Source: Anas platyrhynchos (Eukaryota; Chordata; Aves; Anseriformes; Anatidae). Taken from it: a DNA stretch of 64,000 nt. The notes under the pieces were generated by a model that made no database searches, was not told where the DNA came from, and saw only the letters and a list, made by a program, of their open reading frames with translations. Made by a program: the position numbers and the translations under genes. Shown in pieces: positions 1-10,540 of the stretch. Location of the stretch: contig NC_092602.1 in NCBI RefSeq assembly GCF_047663525.1, positions 7,003,501-7,067,500 of the forward strand, read 5' to 3'. Positions within the stretch are counted from its first letter, which is position 1. Each line of letters opens with the position of its first letter.

Positions 1-319
1 AAGAAAAAAACAAATTTATATATATATCGATAGGTACAAGAGCAGGGGGGCAGGATCAGACAGCAAGGTGGCTCAGCACCCTGCAGGAAGGAGGAACAAA
101 CGTGCCCAGCTGGCCCCGGCTGCCCCGAGGACGGAGGAGCTGAGCGGGTCCCTTCCTACGTGTGGCCCCCAGCCCTCGATTAAAGCAGAGCTTCGCAGGG
201 TTGCAGGTTGGGGTTGGATTTTCCCGTGTTTTTTTTTTTTTTCCTCTTTTTCCTCCCCTTATTGTCTTTTGTGGCGGGGCAGGTTCCTTGCTGAGCGTCT
301 CTGAGGTCTGCAGCAGCGC

Positions 320-715
320 CGAAAAGGATTAGCGCAAGCAGAGCATGTAGGCTTTAGAGAACAGAGCAGAGTTTGGTTTCAACATCTAATTCAATTTGTT
401 CTGCCGAGATTGAAATATGAAATGGTTGCCAGTCAAACGTGCGGGGGGGGGGGAGGAGGGAGGAGAGGAGAGAGAGAGAGGGAGCCTTCTCAAATTTAAA
501 TTTTAATGAAAATTAATTTAACCCTTTGATGCGTCGTCCAACGCCTTATTGCCGTGGCTGGGCTCGGGCTGGAGGACGTCCACGAGGGGCTTCCTCCGCA
601 CCTTCAAACGTAATGAAGATTTCCTTCCTCCCTTAATGATACTTATCTCGCCGAGCAGTTTGACATTGGTTAATTTTTCAGGCAATTTGGTATCGAGGAA
701 ATCTGTTTGATGTGT
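320..715. promoter_or_regulatory. A+T-rich conserved-element-like island 1
   Basis: An A+T-rich stretch in a GC-rich setting, made of three blocks (about 330-440, 490-535, 602-715) split by a GA-rich run at 444-482. It carries several TAAT/ATTA cores, TTAATTTAAC-type words and a CCAGTCAAAC word. No open frame in it looks coding. The composition contrast and motif load suggest a developmental enhancer; conservation is inferred, not measured. Confidence 0.4.
444..482 (+). repeat. GA-rich purine run
   Basis: About 39 bases almost without pyrimidines: a G run followed by GGAGGAGGGAGGAG and then (GA)n. Simple-sequence DNA that could form triplex or G-rich structures. Confidence 0.75.
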
Positions 716-717
716 GC

Positions 718-732
718 GGGGGGGGGGGGGGG
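718..732 (+). repeat. poly(G) tract, 15 G
   Basis: Fifteen consecutive G bases followed at once by a short (GT)n run. One of three G tracts of 15-16 bases in the window, all on the same strand. Length is prone to sequencing error. Confidence 0.85.
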
Positions 733-879
733 CTGTGTGTGTGTGTACAGATATCTGCCCGCACGTTCGTTATGGAAGTGCTGATGGCAGCGCCGGAGAG
801 CGGCTGGAGTTAATTCCTGCTCCTCGAGCACAGCCTCGGCTCCTTTGTTACGTGGGAAGAATCCCACGTCCCGCACCCC

Positions 880-1075
880 AAAATTACAGCGGGTTTAACG
901 GGAATTTTCCGAGAACGAGCGTCTAGCTGCTAATTAACTTGAATTAAACCAGAAGCCTCAGTAGGTCTGCGCAGAACTCATCACTCCCCGCTGCTTTTTT
1001 TTTTTTTTCTTTTTGGGATCCGAAACGATCCTAACGATAAAATAATGCAAACTCTGTAACTGTCCACGTAGTTAT
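880..1075. promoter_or_regulatory. A+T-rich conserved-element-like island 2
   Basis: Contains CTAATTAACTTGAATTAAACC-like paired homeodomain cores around 930-950 and a poly(T) run near 998-1010. There is no coding signal. Candidate regulatory element by composition and motif density only. Confidence 0.35.
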
Positions 1076-2185
1076 GGGAAATGGTCTCCCCTGGTCTTTA
1101 GCTTGTTTGGAGCTGGACGAGGACGCTGTTCCAAGGCAGCCTGTTTGCTGAATCGCAGGGCTTTGATGGAAAACCAGCTTTGCTTCGGTGCTGCCTGCTG
1201 GCAGAGGCCTCGAGGAGCTGTCAGCTCCCTGCAGAGAACCCCAAAGGGGCTGCGTGCTGCTTGTCCCCACTCCCAGGAGGGCACAGCAGCCCCGTGCCCG
1301 CATCCAGCTGGTTTCCTCCCTGCCTCCAGCTCTCCTCCTCTCCTCAGTCCTGCACCACCTTTACAAAAACCTTCCCCAAAGGCTGGCAGACGGAGCGGGA
1401 CTCCAGGACTCGTTGCAGGAGGACAAGCAGCACGTCTCCCCGCCGCACGTTTCCCAGCCCTTCGCCAGCTGCGGGAGGAGCTGGGCTCTCCTGCGCCCTG
1501 CTTGCCGCCGGCTCCATCGCGAGCCCCTCTCCAGCTTGGCTGCCTCCTCGCCCGGCGCGCTGTCTGCCTTGGCTTGCTGAGCAAAACGTGGCAGGGAGCA
1601 CACGGTAAAGGTTTGGGCTCTCCAAAACCCCTTTCAGCTGCTGCTCCCTCGGCAGAAGCAGTGCTGGGGCAGAGACCTCCCCGCGCTGCCTCGGTTTCCC
1701 CACTGCAGAGCTCCCCGCTCTGCGTGCAGGTGTGCTGCAAACTTTGCTACCTGGCAGCCAGGGCTTTGCTTTTGTTCAGCCCCTGATTTTCCTGCCTCCT
1801 TCTGTGGCCGATTGCAAACCTCTTTTCCCCTTCCTGCAGCCGGCACTCAAATATTTGCACCATGCCTACGGGCTCTGCCACCACCCGGGTGACTCCTGGT
1901 GCCTGGCCCCCCCTCGGAGGGGACAGCAGCAAGCCCAAATTGCCGTGGGGATGCTTCTTGTGGATGCTGCTGGAGATTTGCTGGGATTTGGGGAGCGTGG
2001 ATTTCTCTCCTTAACGTTAAGCACATCTGCACCTTGTCCTGGGTCTCGCTGCTCCTTGCCCGGTTCCGTGTTCCCGAACAAGTCAGTGCCAAAAAAAAAA
2101 AAAAAAGGGGGCAGCGAGGAGCCCTGCCCAGCTCTCCTTCCTCCGGAGCTCGCTGCTGCGTGACACGGACACGCTGCCTCCTGTT
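1076..2185. other. GC-rich interval without a recognisable gene
   Basis: Open frames exist on both strands (the longest about 227 codons), but they overlap each other in opposite directions, are rich in Ala, Pro, Arg and Ser, and match no family I recognise. They are explained by scarcity of stop codons in GC-rich DNA. A 16-17 base A run lies at about 2,091-2,106. Confidence 0.6.
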
Positions 2186-2189
2186 TTCC

Positions 2190-2345
2190 CTAAATATATG
2201 CATTTGAGAGGGAGAGAAATCGCATGGCAGGGCTTGAGATTTCAGACTTAGCCATTCATGAATAATAATCAGGCTCAGTAATTCACAGTAAATGGGTATC
2301 CAAATTGGCTAATAAGGGAGGCTTTCACCCCAAACTGGAGCTAGG
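2190..2345. promoter_or_regulatory. A+T-rich conserved-element-like island 3
   Basis: Holds ATATATGCATTTG, CATTCATGAATAATAATC and GGCTAATAAGG words within 150 bp, next to GC-rich flanks. Candidate enhancer; no coding potential. Confidence 0.4.
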
Positions 2346-2628
2346 GAGAGAGGCAGAGAGAATATCAACAAACGTTGGCTGAGGCATATGTGTGCACGAT
2401 GTGACCGGAATGGGTGAGATATGCAAAGCAGCCGGCGCAGGAGCGAGAGGCTCCGGCAGCGGGGTGAGGGAGCAGCCAGGAGAGAGATGGCCCAGGGCAC
2501 CCCAAATCCCCTAAAGCTGGCTCTTGGTGGCCAGTGTCATCCCGTGGGACGGTTGGCACCCTGGGCTTGTGCAGGAGCACGGTCCTGCAGAGACCCCAGC
2601 GTGCCATGGTGCGTAATTTGTGCCACTT

Positions 2629-2679
2629 AATTAGGATCAGGGCGCAATTAGGATCAGGGCGCAATTAGGATCGGAGCGC
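2629..2679 (+). repeat. 17-bp tandem repeat, 3 copies
   Basis: Three head-to-tail copies of AATTAGGATCAGGGCGC at 2,629-2,645, 2,646-2,662 and 2,663-2,679. The first two are identical and the third differs at two bases. Each copy carries an ATTA core followed by GGAT, so the array triples a possible homeodomain site. Confidence 0.9.
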
Positions 2680-2689
2680 TCTTGTAGGC

Positions 2690-3165
2690 TCAGGACCTTG
2701 CTGGTTCATTTTCTCCTCTGCAGCCTCTCGCCGTGGGCAGGCTTTGCCTCCTACCCTGCTGCTGGACCCAGGGGCTCTCAGAGAACGGGGTCAGTCCCTT
2801 CTCCCACCCGCACTGGGGCACGTGGGGAGCTCCGGGCTTTCCTGAGGGCTGCTTCAGGACCAGAGCAAAAGCAGCCAGCAAATTCCAGCAAGGTGGGTTT
2901 CAAACCTTTGCCTTTTTGCAGAGAGGTGCCTGGCTCCTGCCCGGAGGGAGGAGAAGCATGCTCATGAGCATCCCCAAATGGGTGAGATCCTTTTCTGAAA
3001 GTGGCTGAAGCACTCAAGGGTGTTGGTTCCAGGGTTGTGCCGCTGCTTTTTGGCCTTTTTGTCATCGTTGCCACACACATTTGGGATCTGCTCCACCTCC
3101 AGCAGCGCTGGACAGGGAAGAGTCCCCTGTCCTCGCTCATCCAGCACGGTCAGTCGAGGTGGGGG
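2690..3165. other. GC-rich interval, nothing recognised
   Basis: Mixed GC-rich sequence with short overlapping open frames on both strands and no domain, RNA or repeat I can identify. Confidence 0.5.
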
Positions 3166-3170
3166 TTAGG

Positions 3171-3202
3171 TTTCCTATAAAGCATCAGCGCTTTATAGGA
3201 AA
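3171..3202. repeat. perfect 13-bp inverted repeat
   Basis: The arm TTTCCTATAAAGC (3,171-3,183) is repeated exactly in reverse complement at 3,190-3,202, with a 6-base spacer. A GG/CC pair outside the arms matches if two A bases bulge out. Each arm has a CTATAAAG word, close to MEF2/CArG-type A+T-rich sites, so it could be a dimer-binding site or a small cruciform. Confidence 0.85.
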
Positions 3203-3289
3203 AACCTGCGCTGGGTTTTATGGCTCCTGGTGCTGAGAAGGAAGGGAACCACTGACAAAGAAAGAAAACAGAGGAATTGTGGCATTAAG

Positions 3290-3560
3290 ATGGAGAAAGA
3301 ATATTGAGAAGCACCTCTGCAGCTCTCTGGGTGCCTCGGTCCATAATTAGTGCTATTTAAGTCCGCATAATAGAGTCTCGAAACCCAGCCGCTGCCTGGT
3401 TAGGGGCAGGATGCCCCTCCGAGGCCCGGCTGCTGGCAGGCAGTGCTTTGCAGCTGCTAAATGACTTTTTAAATTGAGGAGAAACCCACAGCCACTTTTA
3501 CAGGCCCCTCAGCTCGCTTATATAGGGCAGCACGATGGCTGGAGAGCTGAGTTACCAGGT
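3290..3560. promoter_or_regulatory. A+T-rich conserved-element-like island 4
   Basis: Includes CCATAATTAGTGCTATTTAAG, GCATAATAGAG, TGACTTTTTAAATTGAGG and CTTATATAGGGC within 270 bp. The TATATAG near 3,518 resembles a TATA box but has no initiator, CpG island or gene behind it. Candidate enhancer. Confidence 0.35.
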
Positions 3561-4775
3561 ACTGTGATCCCAGCGTCCTACAGCAAGGAACGGTGACGGA
3601 CTCAAACCAAACCACAGAAACTCTTCCCGAAGGCAATTTTCCCCCTTGCCACCTCTGCCATGCCCCTCCCTGCTTTCCTCTCTCCCTTTCCTCCTGCTTA
3701 AACCTTTCCTTGTGGTCCGAAACCAGAGGTGGGATTCCGCAGGTGGAACGAGGACATCCTCATAAGCCACGGGAGATGGAGAGGCATGTGTGCTCTTGCC
3801 TCTCCAGCGACCCAAACCCCAGTGCCCTGGCTCTCTCGGGGGATATTTTGGAGCTGGTGGAGCCTGGCCTCAATCAGCATCGCAGGACAGCCCCGAGGCC
3901 GTCTCCCACCAGGCATCAGGCTGGGAATTCCCTGCTCAGCAGCTTTGCAGAGGCTCCACGTGCTGGGATGACGCCAGGGCTGTTCCTGGTTTTTGGGGCA
4001 GGTAGGGTGCTGTGCCTGGGAGGCGGTGCCCTGTTTTGGGGCAGTTTGCTCCCAAAGAGCCTCCAGGCAATCGCAGCCAGTCCTTGGCAGCCCAAAATGG
4101 CCGGGGCAGCCACCGCAGCGGTATCGGGGCTCACGTGGGTCGAGCCAAAATCCCCCCACAAGGGCAGGGGACGGTCCCGTGGGATCGGCCACATGGATCC
4201 TTCACCCACGGTCAGGGCAGCGAGTTCTGGTGGCACCTTGGGCAGAACTCAATTTTGCATTTTGTGGCCTGGTTTCTAACCAACGGAGTGGAAAACCCGT
4301 TAATTTCTCCTCTCCCTGGGGCTCCAGGCAGCTCGGTCCGTAGCAGGTCCCGGTCCCCGGAACGGGAGCAGCCAGGTTTGGGACAACCCCGCTGGCGTCC
4401 GAATTAATTAACCCAGCTGGTTTGGGCAGACAACGGGGTGGCAGGAAGGCAGAACCCACCCTATGGGCAATTTTTAAAACATTTCAGCAGGACTGATGAA
4501 AAACACCCACCTCTCAAATTCTTTTTGCATCCCCCAACAGGACGGCCGGGATGGATTCACCAGCGCTTGGCGGCCAAAAACCAGGGCAGGCGCTGCTCCT
4601 ACTCGAAACTGACCCAAAAAAGGAAAAGTGGGCAGTTTTTCTGGGGGAAAATAAATATATATAGCCTCTGCGTTTCCGCTGCTGTGCCTCGAGTCCCTCG
4701 CAAGAGGCTGTGAGGCGCGGGGCGGCTGCAGGCAGGGGCGTTGGGCTTCGTTAGGATGCAGCCCTCAGATCCCCG
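3561..4775. other. GC-rich interval without a recognisable gene
   Basis: Long overlapping open frames on both strands (up to about 228 codons) are low in sequence complexity and unfamiliar. A small A+T patch with AATAAATATATATAG lies at about 4,650-4,665. No gene called. Confidence 0.55.
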
Positions 4776-4779
4776 CTCT

Positions 4780-4985
4780 CCCTCTGATGGCTGAGTGTGA
4801 TTGACACTTACAAATTACCCAGCCAAAAGTGTCGAGTCTTTGACCCCTGAGTAACATCTTTGGCAAGCCTGAGATTTGCCAGCATTTTGTCATCTAATTA
4901 CTACAAATCCCTTGAAAATTCGCTGCCTGGTGAATTTTTAATGCGGGACAATTTCAATGTGATGCAGCGCCCAGATGGGCACGCG
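4780..4985. promoter_or_regulatory. A+T-rich conserved-element-like island 5
   Basis: Dense non-repetitive A+T-rich sequence containing TGATTGACA, TTTGACCCCTGAGTAAC, CATCTAATTACTAC and GAATTTTTAATGCGGG words. TGATTGACA is a PBX/MEIS-type word. It has the look of a strongly conserved enhancer; confirmation needs alignment to other vertebrates. Confidence 0.45.
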
Positions 4986-5589
4986 CGCGTGCTCCTTCCG
5001 TCTGCCCCCCCCTCGCCTCTCCTCATTCCCTTTCTTCTTTCTCTCCTTTATTTTTCCAGCTCCCTCCCCCAGCCCTTTTGCTTACCTTCCTCAGCCCGGC
5101 AGCATCAGCACGTGTGGCTCCTGCCCTCCCCGGGCTCTGCGTCCCCCCGGGGGACCGGGCTGGGCGCCTGCATCCCCCCCAAACTCTCCCATCCCCATCC
5201 CCATCCGTGTAAATCAAACTCGAGCTGCGGTCTGTGTCTCGCCAGGGGTGACGGGTGGCTGCTGCACGCCATTCATTTTATTTCCCTCTTCTCAGGGCAC
5301 TCGCTGATGGATGGAGAGGGAGGAAACCGCTGGATTTTCGGCGGCGAGCACACCTGTTGCCAGCTGAGTCTGCTCATCCCACAAAGCAGAGGGCTGGTTT
5401 TAGCCCTCAGCCTTTTAAACAGACCCTGAATTCGGAGCAGGAGGACGAGCTTGTGCCCCAGGATCTCCTCTGAAACCAGCAGCAGGTACGGGGCAGCAGC
5501 GGGACCCTCCCAAAGCAACACATTTTTTGGCACAGCGCCCCGGGGACACGGACGTTTGGCGCAAGGTCCCCCGCCGACCCTAAAGACTG

Positions 5590-5790
5590 CGGCAGAATTT
5601 GCTCTTAATCTTCGAATCAAATCGCGGTTTGTACATTAAAAGCCACGCGTATATTTTTAAAGAGTTTTCCAAAACTGACCGAAGCTGGGGTTTGTTTGGA
5701 TTTGGTTTTGAATCCGCGCTCCCCACAGCCTGGCGGTTATTTCAGCCCGATAGGGAGATAAGCGTATTTTAGGAGCGAGGCCTGGGGTTT
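5590..5790. promoter_or_regulatory. A+T-rich conserved-element-like island 6
   Basis: Contains CTTAATCTTCGAATCAAATC, GTACATTAAAAGCC, TATATTTTTAAAG and GATAGGGAGATAAG (paired GATA words). Candidate enhancer by motif density. Confidence 0.4.
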
Positions 5791-5899
5791 GCCGCATTCA
5801 GCTTTGTGCCTGTGTCATTTCTGTCCCTGCTCTTAGGCAATTGCCTCCCGTCTCTCCCTGCCTTGCTTTCAAAGGGAAAGAGGCTTTGCTTTTCAACCA

Positions 5900-6100
5900 G
5901 GGTACCGCTTTACATATGTACGCAGCTGATAAAGTATTTTCACTTCGCCCCTTTCCCCTCTGGGAATCGCTGTCTTACGGCAAAACTGTTTTGTCTGACA
6001 AGGACTGCAACAGATTACACGTGTTGGCTGCAAACACTGGGCCTTTTTTTTTTTTTTTTCTTTTTGAGAACCGCATACCTTAAAAAAAAAAAAATCCCTA
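5900..6100. other. Mixed interval with poly(T) and poly(A) runs
   Basis: Moderately A+T-rich sequence followed by a T run at about 6,043-6,059 and an A run at about 6,081-6,093. The opposed T and A runs could pair. No gene or known repeat family is evident. Confidence 0.4.
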
Positions 6101-6369
6101 CAAAACCTCCCGGTCTCTCCAGTGCCACAGTGAGCTCTGCCTTCTGCCTGGTCTCCCCAAGAGCGAGGTACGAGCCTGGCATCCCGGGACTGGTGGCATA
6201 GCACCTCTCCAGGACATGTCCTGGTTGCTTTTCTCACGTGCCCAAATCTGCCACAGATGTCACAGTGTTGGTGTGGCCATAAATTTTGGCTGCAGTTTGG
6301 GTTGGGATATCCCGAGACCCCTCAGCACCAGAGTGACGATGCCCTCGTGCTGCTGAGGACCAAGCATTG

Positions 6370-6450
6370 AGTTTCACATAAATATTTGCTAGTAATTCCT
6401 TAGGAATTACAATTTTATATGTCACTGTTAGCCCTCCTTCCATAAAATCA
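6370..6450. promoter_or_regulatory. Island with near-perfect 19-bp palindrome
   Basis: At 6,392-6,410 the arms GTAATTCCT and AGGAATTAC flank a single T, giving a 19-base palindrome with TAAT/ATTA cores at both ends. The neighbouring sequence is A+T-rich (ATAAATATTTGC, ATTTTATATG). Reads as a possible paired-type homeodomain dimer site. Confidence 0.45.
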
Positions 6451-6454
6451 CTTT

Positions 6455-8600
6455 GCCAGCTTTGGTGTCACCTGGTGGGTACCCGGCCCTGGTTGGTCGC
6501 TGTCCCTGGCGCTGCGCTCCCTGCTGCCTGGTACTGGGGGCAGATCCAGCGGTGGTGCCGTGTTCAGGTGTTGTACACCGGGGCTGAGATGTGCCTGGAT
6601 TTCAGAGGGAGCAAAATCAGGGCTTTGTGCAGCGTTGCAGAGGGCACCCAAGGCTGGAGGTGCCTCGGGATGGCGTGGAGGCGAGGAGCTGTTCTGCGTG
6701 CGCGCTCGTCACCGGCTGATCTAGGCGGTGCCTCGCGTGCTTTAAAGGGAAAAGAGGAAATGTTTAGCAACGTGTGTGAATAATTACAAAGGGTGCGTCA
6801 CTGGGAGGCAGCTCAGAAGGAAGCTGGCCTCCTGGAGGGGTGATAGCTGGGTGATGACATCCGAGGCAGGGAACCCAGACGAGTGCGGGTGCGGTGGGGG
6901 AATGCAACCTGCCAGAGGTGTGAGGCTAAGGCACGGGGTTCAATTTATCCACGAACAAGCTGAAACCAAAGCACATCCTCCTGCACTTCATTTTGTGTGT
7001 CGTGGAGGAGCCAAAACCACGGCAGGGTGCCTGGAGGGGACACGTGGGGGACAGCTCTGCCCATGCCACCACTGCTGGGCTCCTCCAGCCTGCCCTCGGA
7101 GGTCTCCGGCGATGCAGCTCCAGGTGTCACCAGTGGCCCAGGGATGCTTAAGCCAAGGGAGAAGTTGTGTTTGTCCCAGGTGATGATGCTCCCACCAGGT
7201 ATGGCACCAGGGGGCTGTTTCTGGGGGAGAAGATCCCACAAACCAGTGCGATACCAGGGTGAGGACCTGGTTTTGGACACTGGCAATATTCAAATCCAGT
7301 GATCCCTGGTGAAAACTTCACGCCCAAAGGCACCCAGAAGTGATGGGAAGCATAACCTGCCCTTTTCCCCCCCCTGCTCACTTCCAAACCCCCCCACTTC
7401 ACAGCATCGGACGTGAAATCCCACTGAAGCAACAGGTCAAGGTCCGGGGAATACTTCGCTTCCCCCGAGTAGTTTGTGGAGATAATTAACTCTGTGCTCC
7501 CTCAGCTGAAACTCGGCGTGGCTGCGCTGAGCGAAGGCAGCCCGAGGCGTGCGGCATCGATGGGGAATGGAAGGACAGAAAATAGGCAGGATGAACGGGT
7601 GGGGAGCAAATACTGCTCATGGTGGCAGCCCAGCTTGGGGCTGCACCGACTGGCACCCCTGGTGTCTAACACAGCAGCCAGGGCAGCTTTACGTGGGGTT
7701 CTCGTTGGGCTTTGCAGACCCCTTGAAAGCCTTTGGGCAGGGGAAGGAGCTCCACCAGATCCTGGTGCATCGCTCGCTTCGGGGTGGCTCGGCTTCTTTC
7801 ACCCAGCTCCTCATTCTCAGAGAGCCAAATCTGGTGATCCTGAGATGCTCCTCGGGCCACAGGGGCAGTGCAGGAGCTCATCCAGCACTGCTTCCTGCAC
7901 GCTGTGGCCGTTCAGCCCAGGACCTGCCCCCTTGCACCTCCACGAAGTCCCCTTGGGAGGTTTTGGAGTCATCAGCACGAGGACAGCCCAAACATCAAAC
8001 AGCAAAGCTGGTAAGACCTGCTGTAACTCAGCACAGTGGCTGAGCTCCACACGCGCTGACATTTCGGGGGATCCATCCTTCTCCTGGCTGTGCTGGGCAG
8101 TCATTCCCCTCTCCATGCCTCAGTTTCCCCTCCCACCCCTCCCAAGCTCTTTGGAGGGGGCTCTGCCATGCGCAAACACTTGGGATCCTCTCCAGGATGC
8201 ATGGCTTCAGCCTCCTGCAGAGGGCATTTATGGAAAATCTGAAGCTCGGGGGGGGTTACAGCTTTTAAAAAGAAGCAGGGGGAGAGGGTAGCAACTGCTG
8301 TGTGCTGTCCCTGCCCTGGCATTGCTTCTGGTCAAGGTGTTTTACCCCAAGAGAGGCCCTTTGGAGAACATTTAGATGAAACAAGCTGTAGCTCCTTCTG
8401 GATGATTCACAGCTCAGAAAGAAGCTGCTGCGCAGCACCCGGGGCTCCTCTGAACCCATCTCAGCCCGAAACCCACCCCTTGTGCCCCTGCTTTTGGTGG
8501 CTCCACTCCAGCAGGACACCTCCAGGTCTGCCCCCACCACGGGAAGGCCAGCGGGATCCCTGCAGCCGGCACGACGGGGACGAGCAGCCCCGCTTCCCAT
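6455..8600. other. GC-rich interval without a recognisable gene
   Basis: More than 2 kb of GC-rich sequence. Open frames up to about 271 codons start and stop without plausible splice or start context and match nothing known to me. A small A+T patch lies at 6,755-6,795. No RNA gene seen. Confidence 0.55.
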
Positions 8601-8608
8601 CCCTGCAC

Positions 8609-8652
8609 CGAAAGGGAGAGGGAGGGAGAGAGAGAGAGAAAAAACGGGAGGG
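8609..8652 (+). repeat. GA-rich purine run
   Basis: About 44 bases of (G/A) sequence including GGGAGAGAGAGAGAGAAAAAA. Borders the A+T-rich island to the right. Confidence 0.75.
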
Positions 8653-8860
8653 AAAGGACATGTCAAATCAATCATATTTAAACAAAAGCCGCTTCGGCCC
8701 AAGGGCCCTTTTAAAAGCTGCTTATTTAATTAAAAGTCCCATTTTCCATATTTATGGCCCTTATTCAGTTAAATATTAACCGCCTGGGCCAGCGCTGGTT
8801 TATTCTTTGGGAAGAGGCGGTGTTGGGAGTTCATTAGGGGTTTATCAGGCAGCCGGGGCG
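8650..8860. promoter_or_regulatory. A+T-rich conserved-element-like island 7
   Basis: Tightly packed motif words: CAAATCAATCATATTTAAAC, TTATTTAATTAAAAG, CCATATTTATGGCCC (CArG-like), CAGTTAAATATTAACC and GTTCATTAGGGG. This is one of the clearest non-repetitive A+T-rich islands in the window. Candidate developmental enhancer. Confidence 0.5.
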
Positions 8861-8864
8861 CCCG

Positions 8865-9610
8865 GCAGATGGATGGATGCAGGACAGCGCACGCGGGGAC
8901 GGCACCGCCACCAGCCCGGCTCGTCGGGGACACCCCGTGTCACCTTCCCAGCCACCATGCTTAGGGCAGGATGCAGGGAAATGGGGGAAAAATAAGGGAT
9001 TTGGGGCCGTTTGGCCAAATTCTCCTGCCCTGGGTGGGGGCTCTCTTGGGGAGTATTTTCTGGGCTCCATTTAAAGGTGATGGAGAGCTCAGTGCTGCTG
9101 GCAGATGGGCCGAGGAGCTCAGCAGGGACAGCACGCATGGTGCCATCCCAACCACCCCACACAGCTGATCCCCCTGGTGCCCCTAAGCGGTGGAAGAATA
9201 GTCATGGAAACACCCCCATTTCGCCCCCAGCTTCTTGGAACATTTCTGTGCTCCCCACCAAACCCCTCCTGGGGCTGTAAAACCAGCACTGGCTACAGCC
9301 AGGACCAAATTCCCAGCAGCTCAGCCAGTTGTCCCTGATGGCACGTGAAAGCCACGGCTGTGTTGGACCCAGCTCAGCTGGGTTTGGAGAGCTTAGAGCT
9401 GAGCCTCGTTAGAGGCTCATCAGCCAACCATGGTTTTAATTACTGGCTTCTGGGAGCTGGAGGCAAGGGTTAGGAACTCTGTGGGTGGAGGTGGACCTCA
9501 GTGGGATGCACAGTGTGGAGGAGGGCCAAAGAAGCACAGCTGGCTGCCAGGAGTTGGCAATGCCTGCAGAAAACATGGGAACAAGGGGAGCCTGAAGGTT
9601 GTAGAGGCTC
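8865..9610. other. GC-rich interval, nothing recognised
   Basis: GC-rich sequence with short overlapping open frames in all directions. No gene, RNA or transposon identified. Confidence 0.5.
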
Positions 9611-9614
9611 TTGT

Positions 9615-9762
9615 AGGGTTGGGTTGGGTTGGGTTGGGTTGGGTTGGGTGAGTTGGATTGGTTTGGGTTGAGTTGTGTTGGGTTGGGTTGAGTTGGGTTG
9701 GATTTGTTTGGGTTGAGTTGGGTTGGGTTGGGTTGGGTTGGGTTCAGTTCGGTTGGGTTGTT
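9615..9762 (+). repeat. (TTGGG)n minisatellite, about 148 bp
   Basis: Pentameric GGGTT repeats, pure at the left end and right end and interrupted by GAGTT, GGATT and TGTTT variants in the middle. G runs of three every five bases make the plus strand G-quadruplex-prone. The pentamer differs from the vertebrate telomere hexamer TTAGGG. The minus-strand open frames rich in Asn-Pro-Thr-Gln are only readings of this repeat. Confidence 0.95.
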
Positions 9763-9764
9763 GG

Positions 9765-10365
9765 CACCCCAAGGAGCCACAAGATGTCCTGGCTATGACG
9801 GAGTGAGCGGTGTGAGCCCCACGTTGAGGTGCTGAGATGGGGACAGGCTTGCCCTTTCTGCCCATAGGGCTGAAGACCACGTGTAGGTGGTGGCTCTGAC
9901 CTAACTCCCGCAGCGTGAAATGCCTGGGCCTGCTTTTAGCAACTGCTCTCAGTGCCTCTTGGTGGCTGCTCCACCTGGCTGTGCCAAACGTGGTTGTGAC
10001 CAGAACAAAAAGTGCCTGCTGACCTCTGGCTGCTTTAACCTGCCCACGAGGAACCGTGGGTGGGGAGAAGCGGTTCCTCCTTCACCACATAGTTAGCAGA
10101 TCGTGGTTAATTGGCTCTTGTGTGTGCCAGGAGGTGCCCTCAGGAACCCTTGGGATGGCTACGGGAGACTGGGGCTCACCTGGGCACACTCAGGAGCTCG
10201 GTGCCAGCCCCTCTGGGTGGCTTTTAGGGCATCCTCGTGGATCCCCGAGGTACCCCAGCGGGCCGGGTACCACCGTGCCGACACAGGTACCCACTGGGGG
10301 GTGAAGGCAGCATCTCCCCTTCCACCCCAACCCCAAACGAGCCCTCCTCTTCCTCCCCAGCAGCA
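9765..10365. other. GC-rich interval left of the CpG island
   Basis: No recognisable gene. Sequence becomes progressively richer in CpG toward 10,370. Confidence 0.45.
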
Positions 10366-10369
10366 ATAA

Positions 10370-10540
10370 AAACGAGAGCGGACCGCACCGCGGGGGTCCG
10401 ACGGGGGACCCGGTGTCGGCGGGGCGGGCAGGGCGAGTAATGAAACGGAGCCGGCGATTTTCTCCGGGGACGGCGGGCGAGGAGGGGGAAGGCTGGCGCG
10501 AGCCGCGGGGACGGCGGCGGGAGAGGCAGAGACACCGGGT
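10370..10540. promoter_or_regulatory. CpG island, candidate promoter
   Basis: I count roughly 26 CpG dinucleotides in about 170 bases, at or above the number expected from base composition, whereas most of the window is CpG-depleted. CpG density of this kind marks unmethylated promoters in vertebrates. No first exon with a convincing donor could be fixed. A minus-strand donor-like GTGAGG preceded by AAG lies at about 10,797-10,805 on the far side of the neighbouring island. It could also be an orphan CpG island of an enhancer. Confidence 0.5.

Noticed and set aside
1072..1786. Overlapping 220-codon open frames on both strands
   Set aside because: Low-complexity Ala/Pro/Arg/Ser composition, mirrored on the opposite strand, no domain. 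Expected from GC-rich DNA with few stop codons.
3510..3545. TATA-box promoter at TATATAG
   Set aside because: No CpG island, no initiator and no exon downstream.
7476..8291. 271-codon plus-strand frame
   Set aside because: Longest frame in the window but unfamiliar, no splice or start context, and overlapped by minus-strand frames of similar length.
9615..9762. Interstitial telomere
   Set aside because: The unit is the pentamer TTGGG; no TTAGGG run is present.
9436..9880. Asn-Pro-Thr-Gln repeat protein on the minus strand
   Set aside because: Direct reading of the (TTGGG)n array; the unit length of five gives an open frame automatically.
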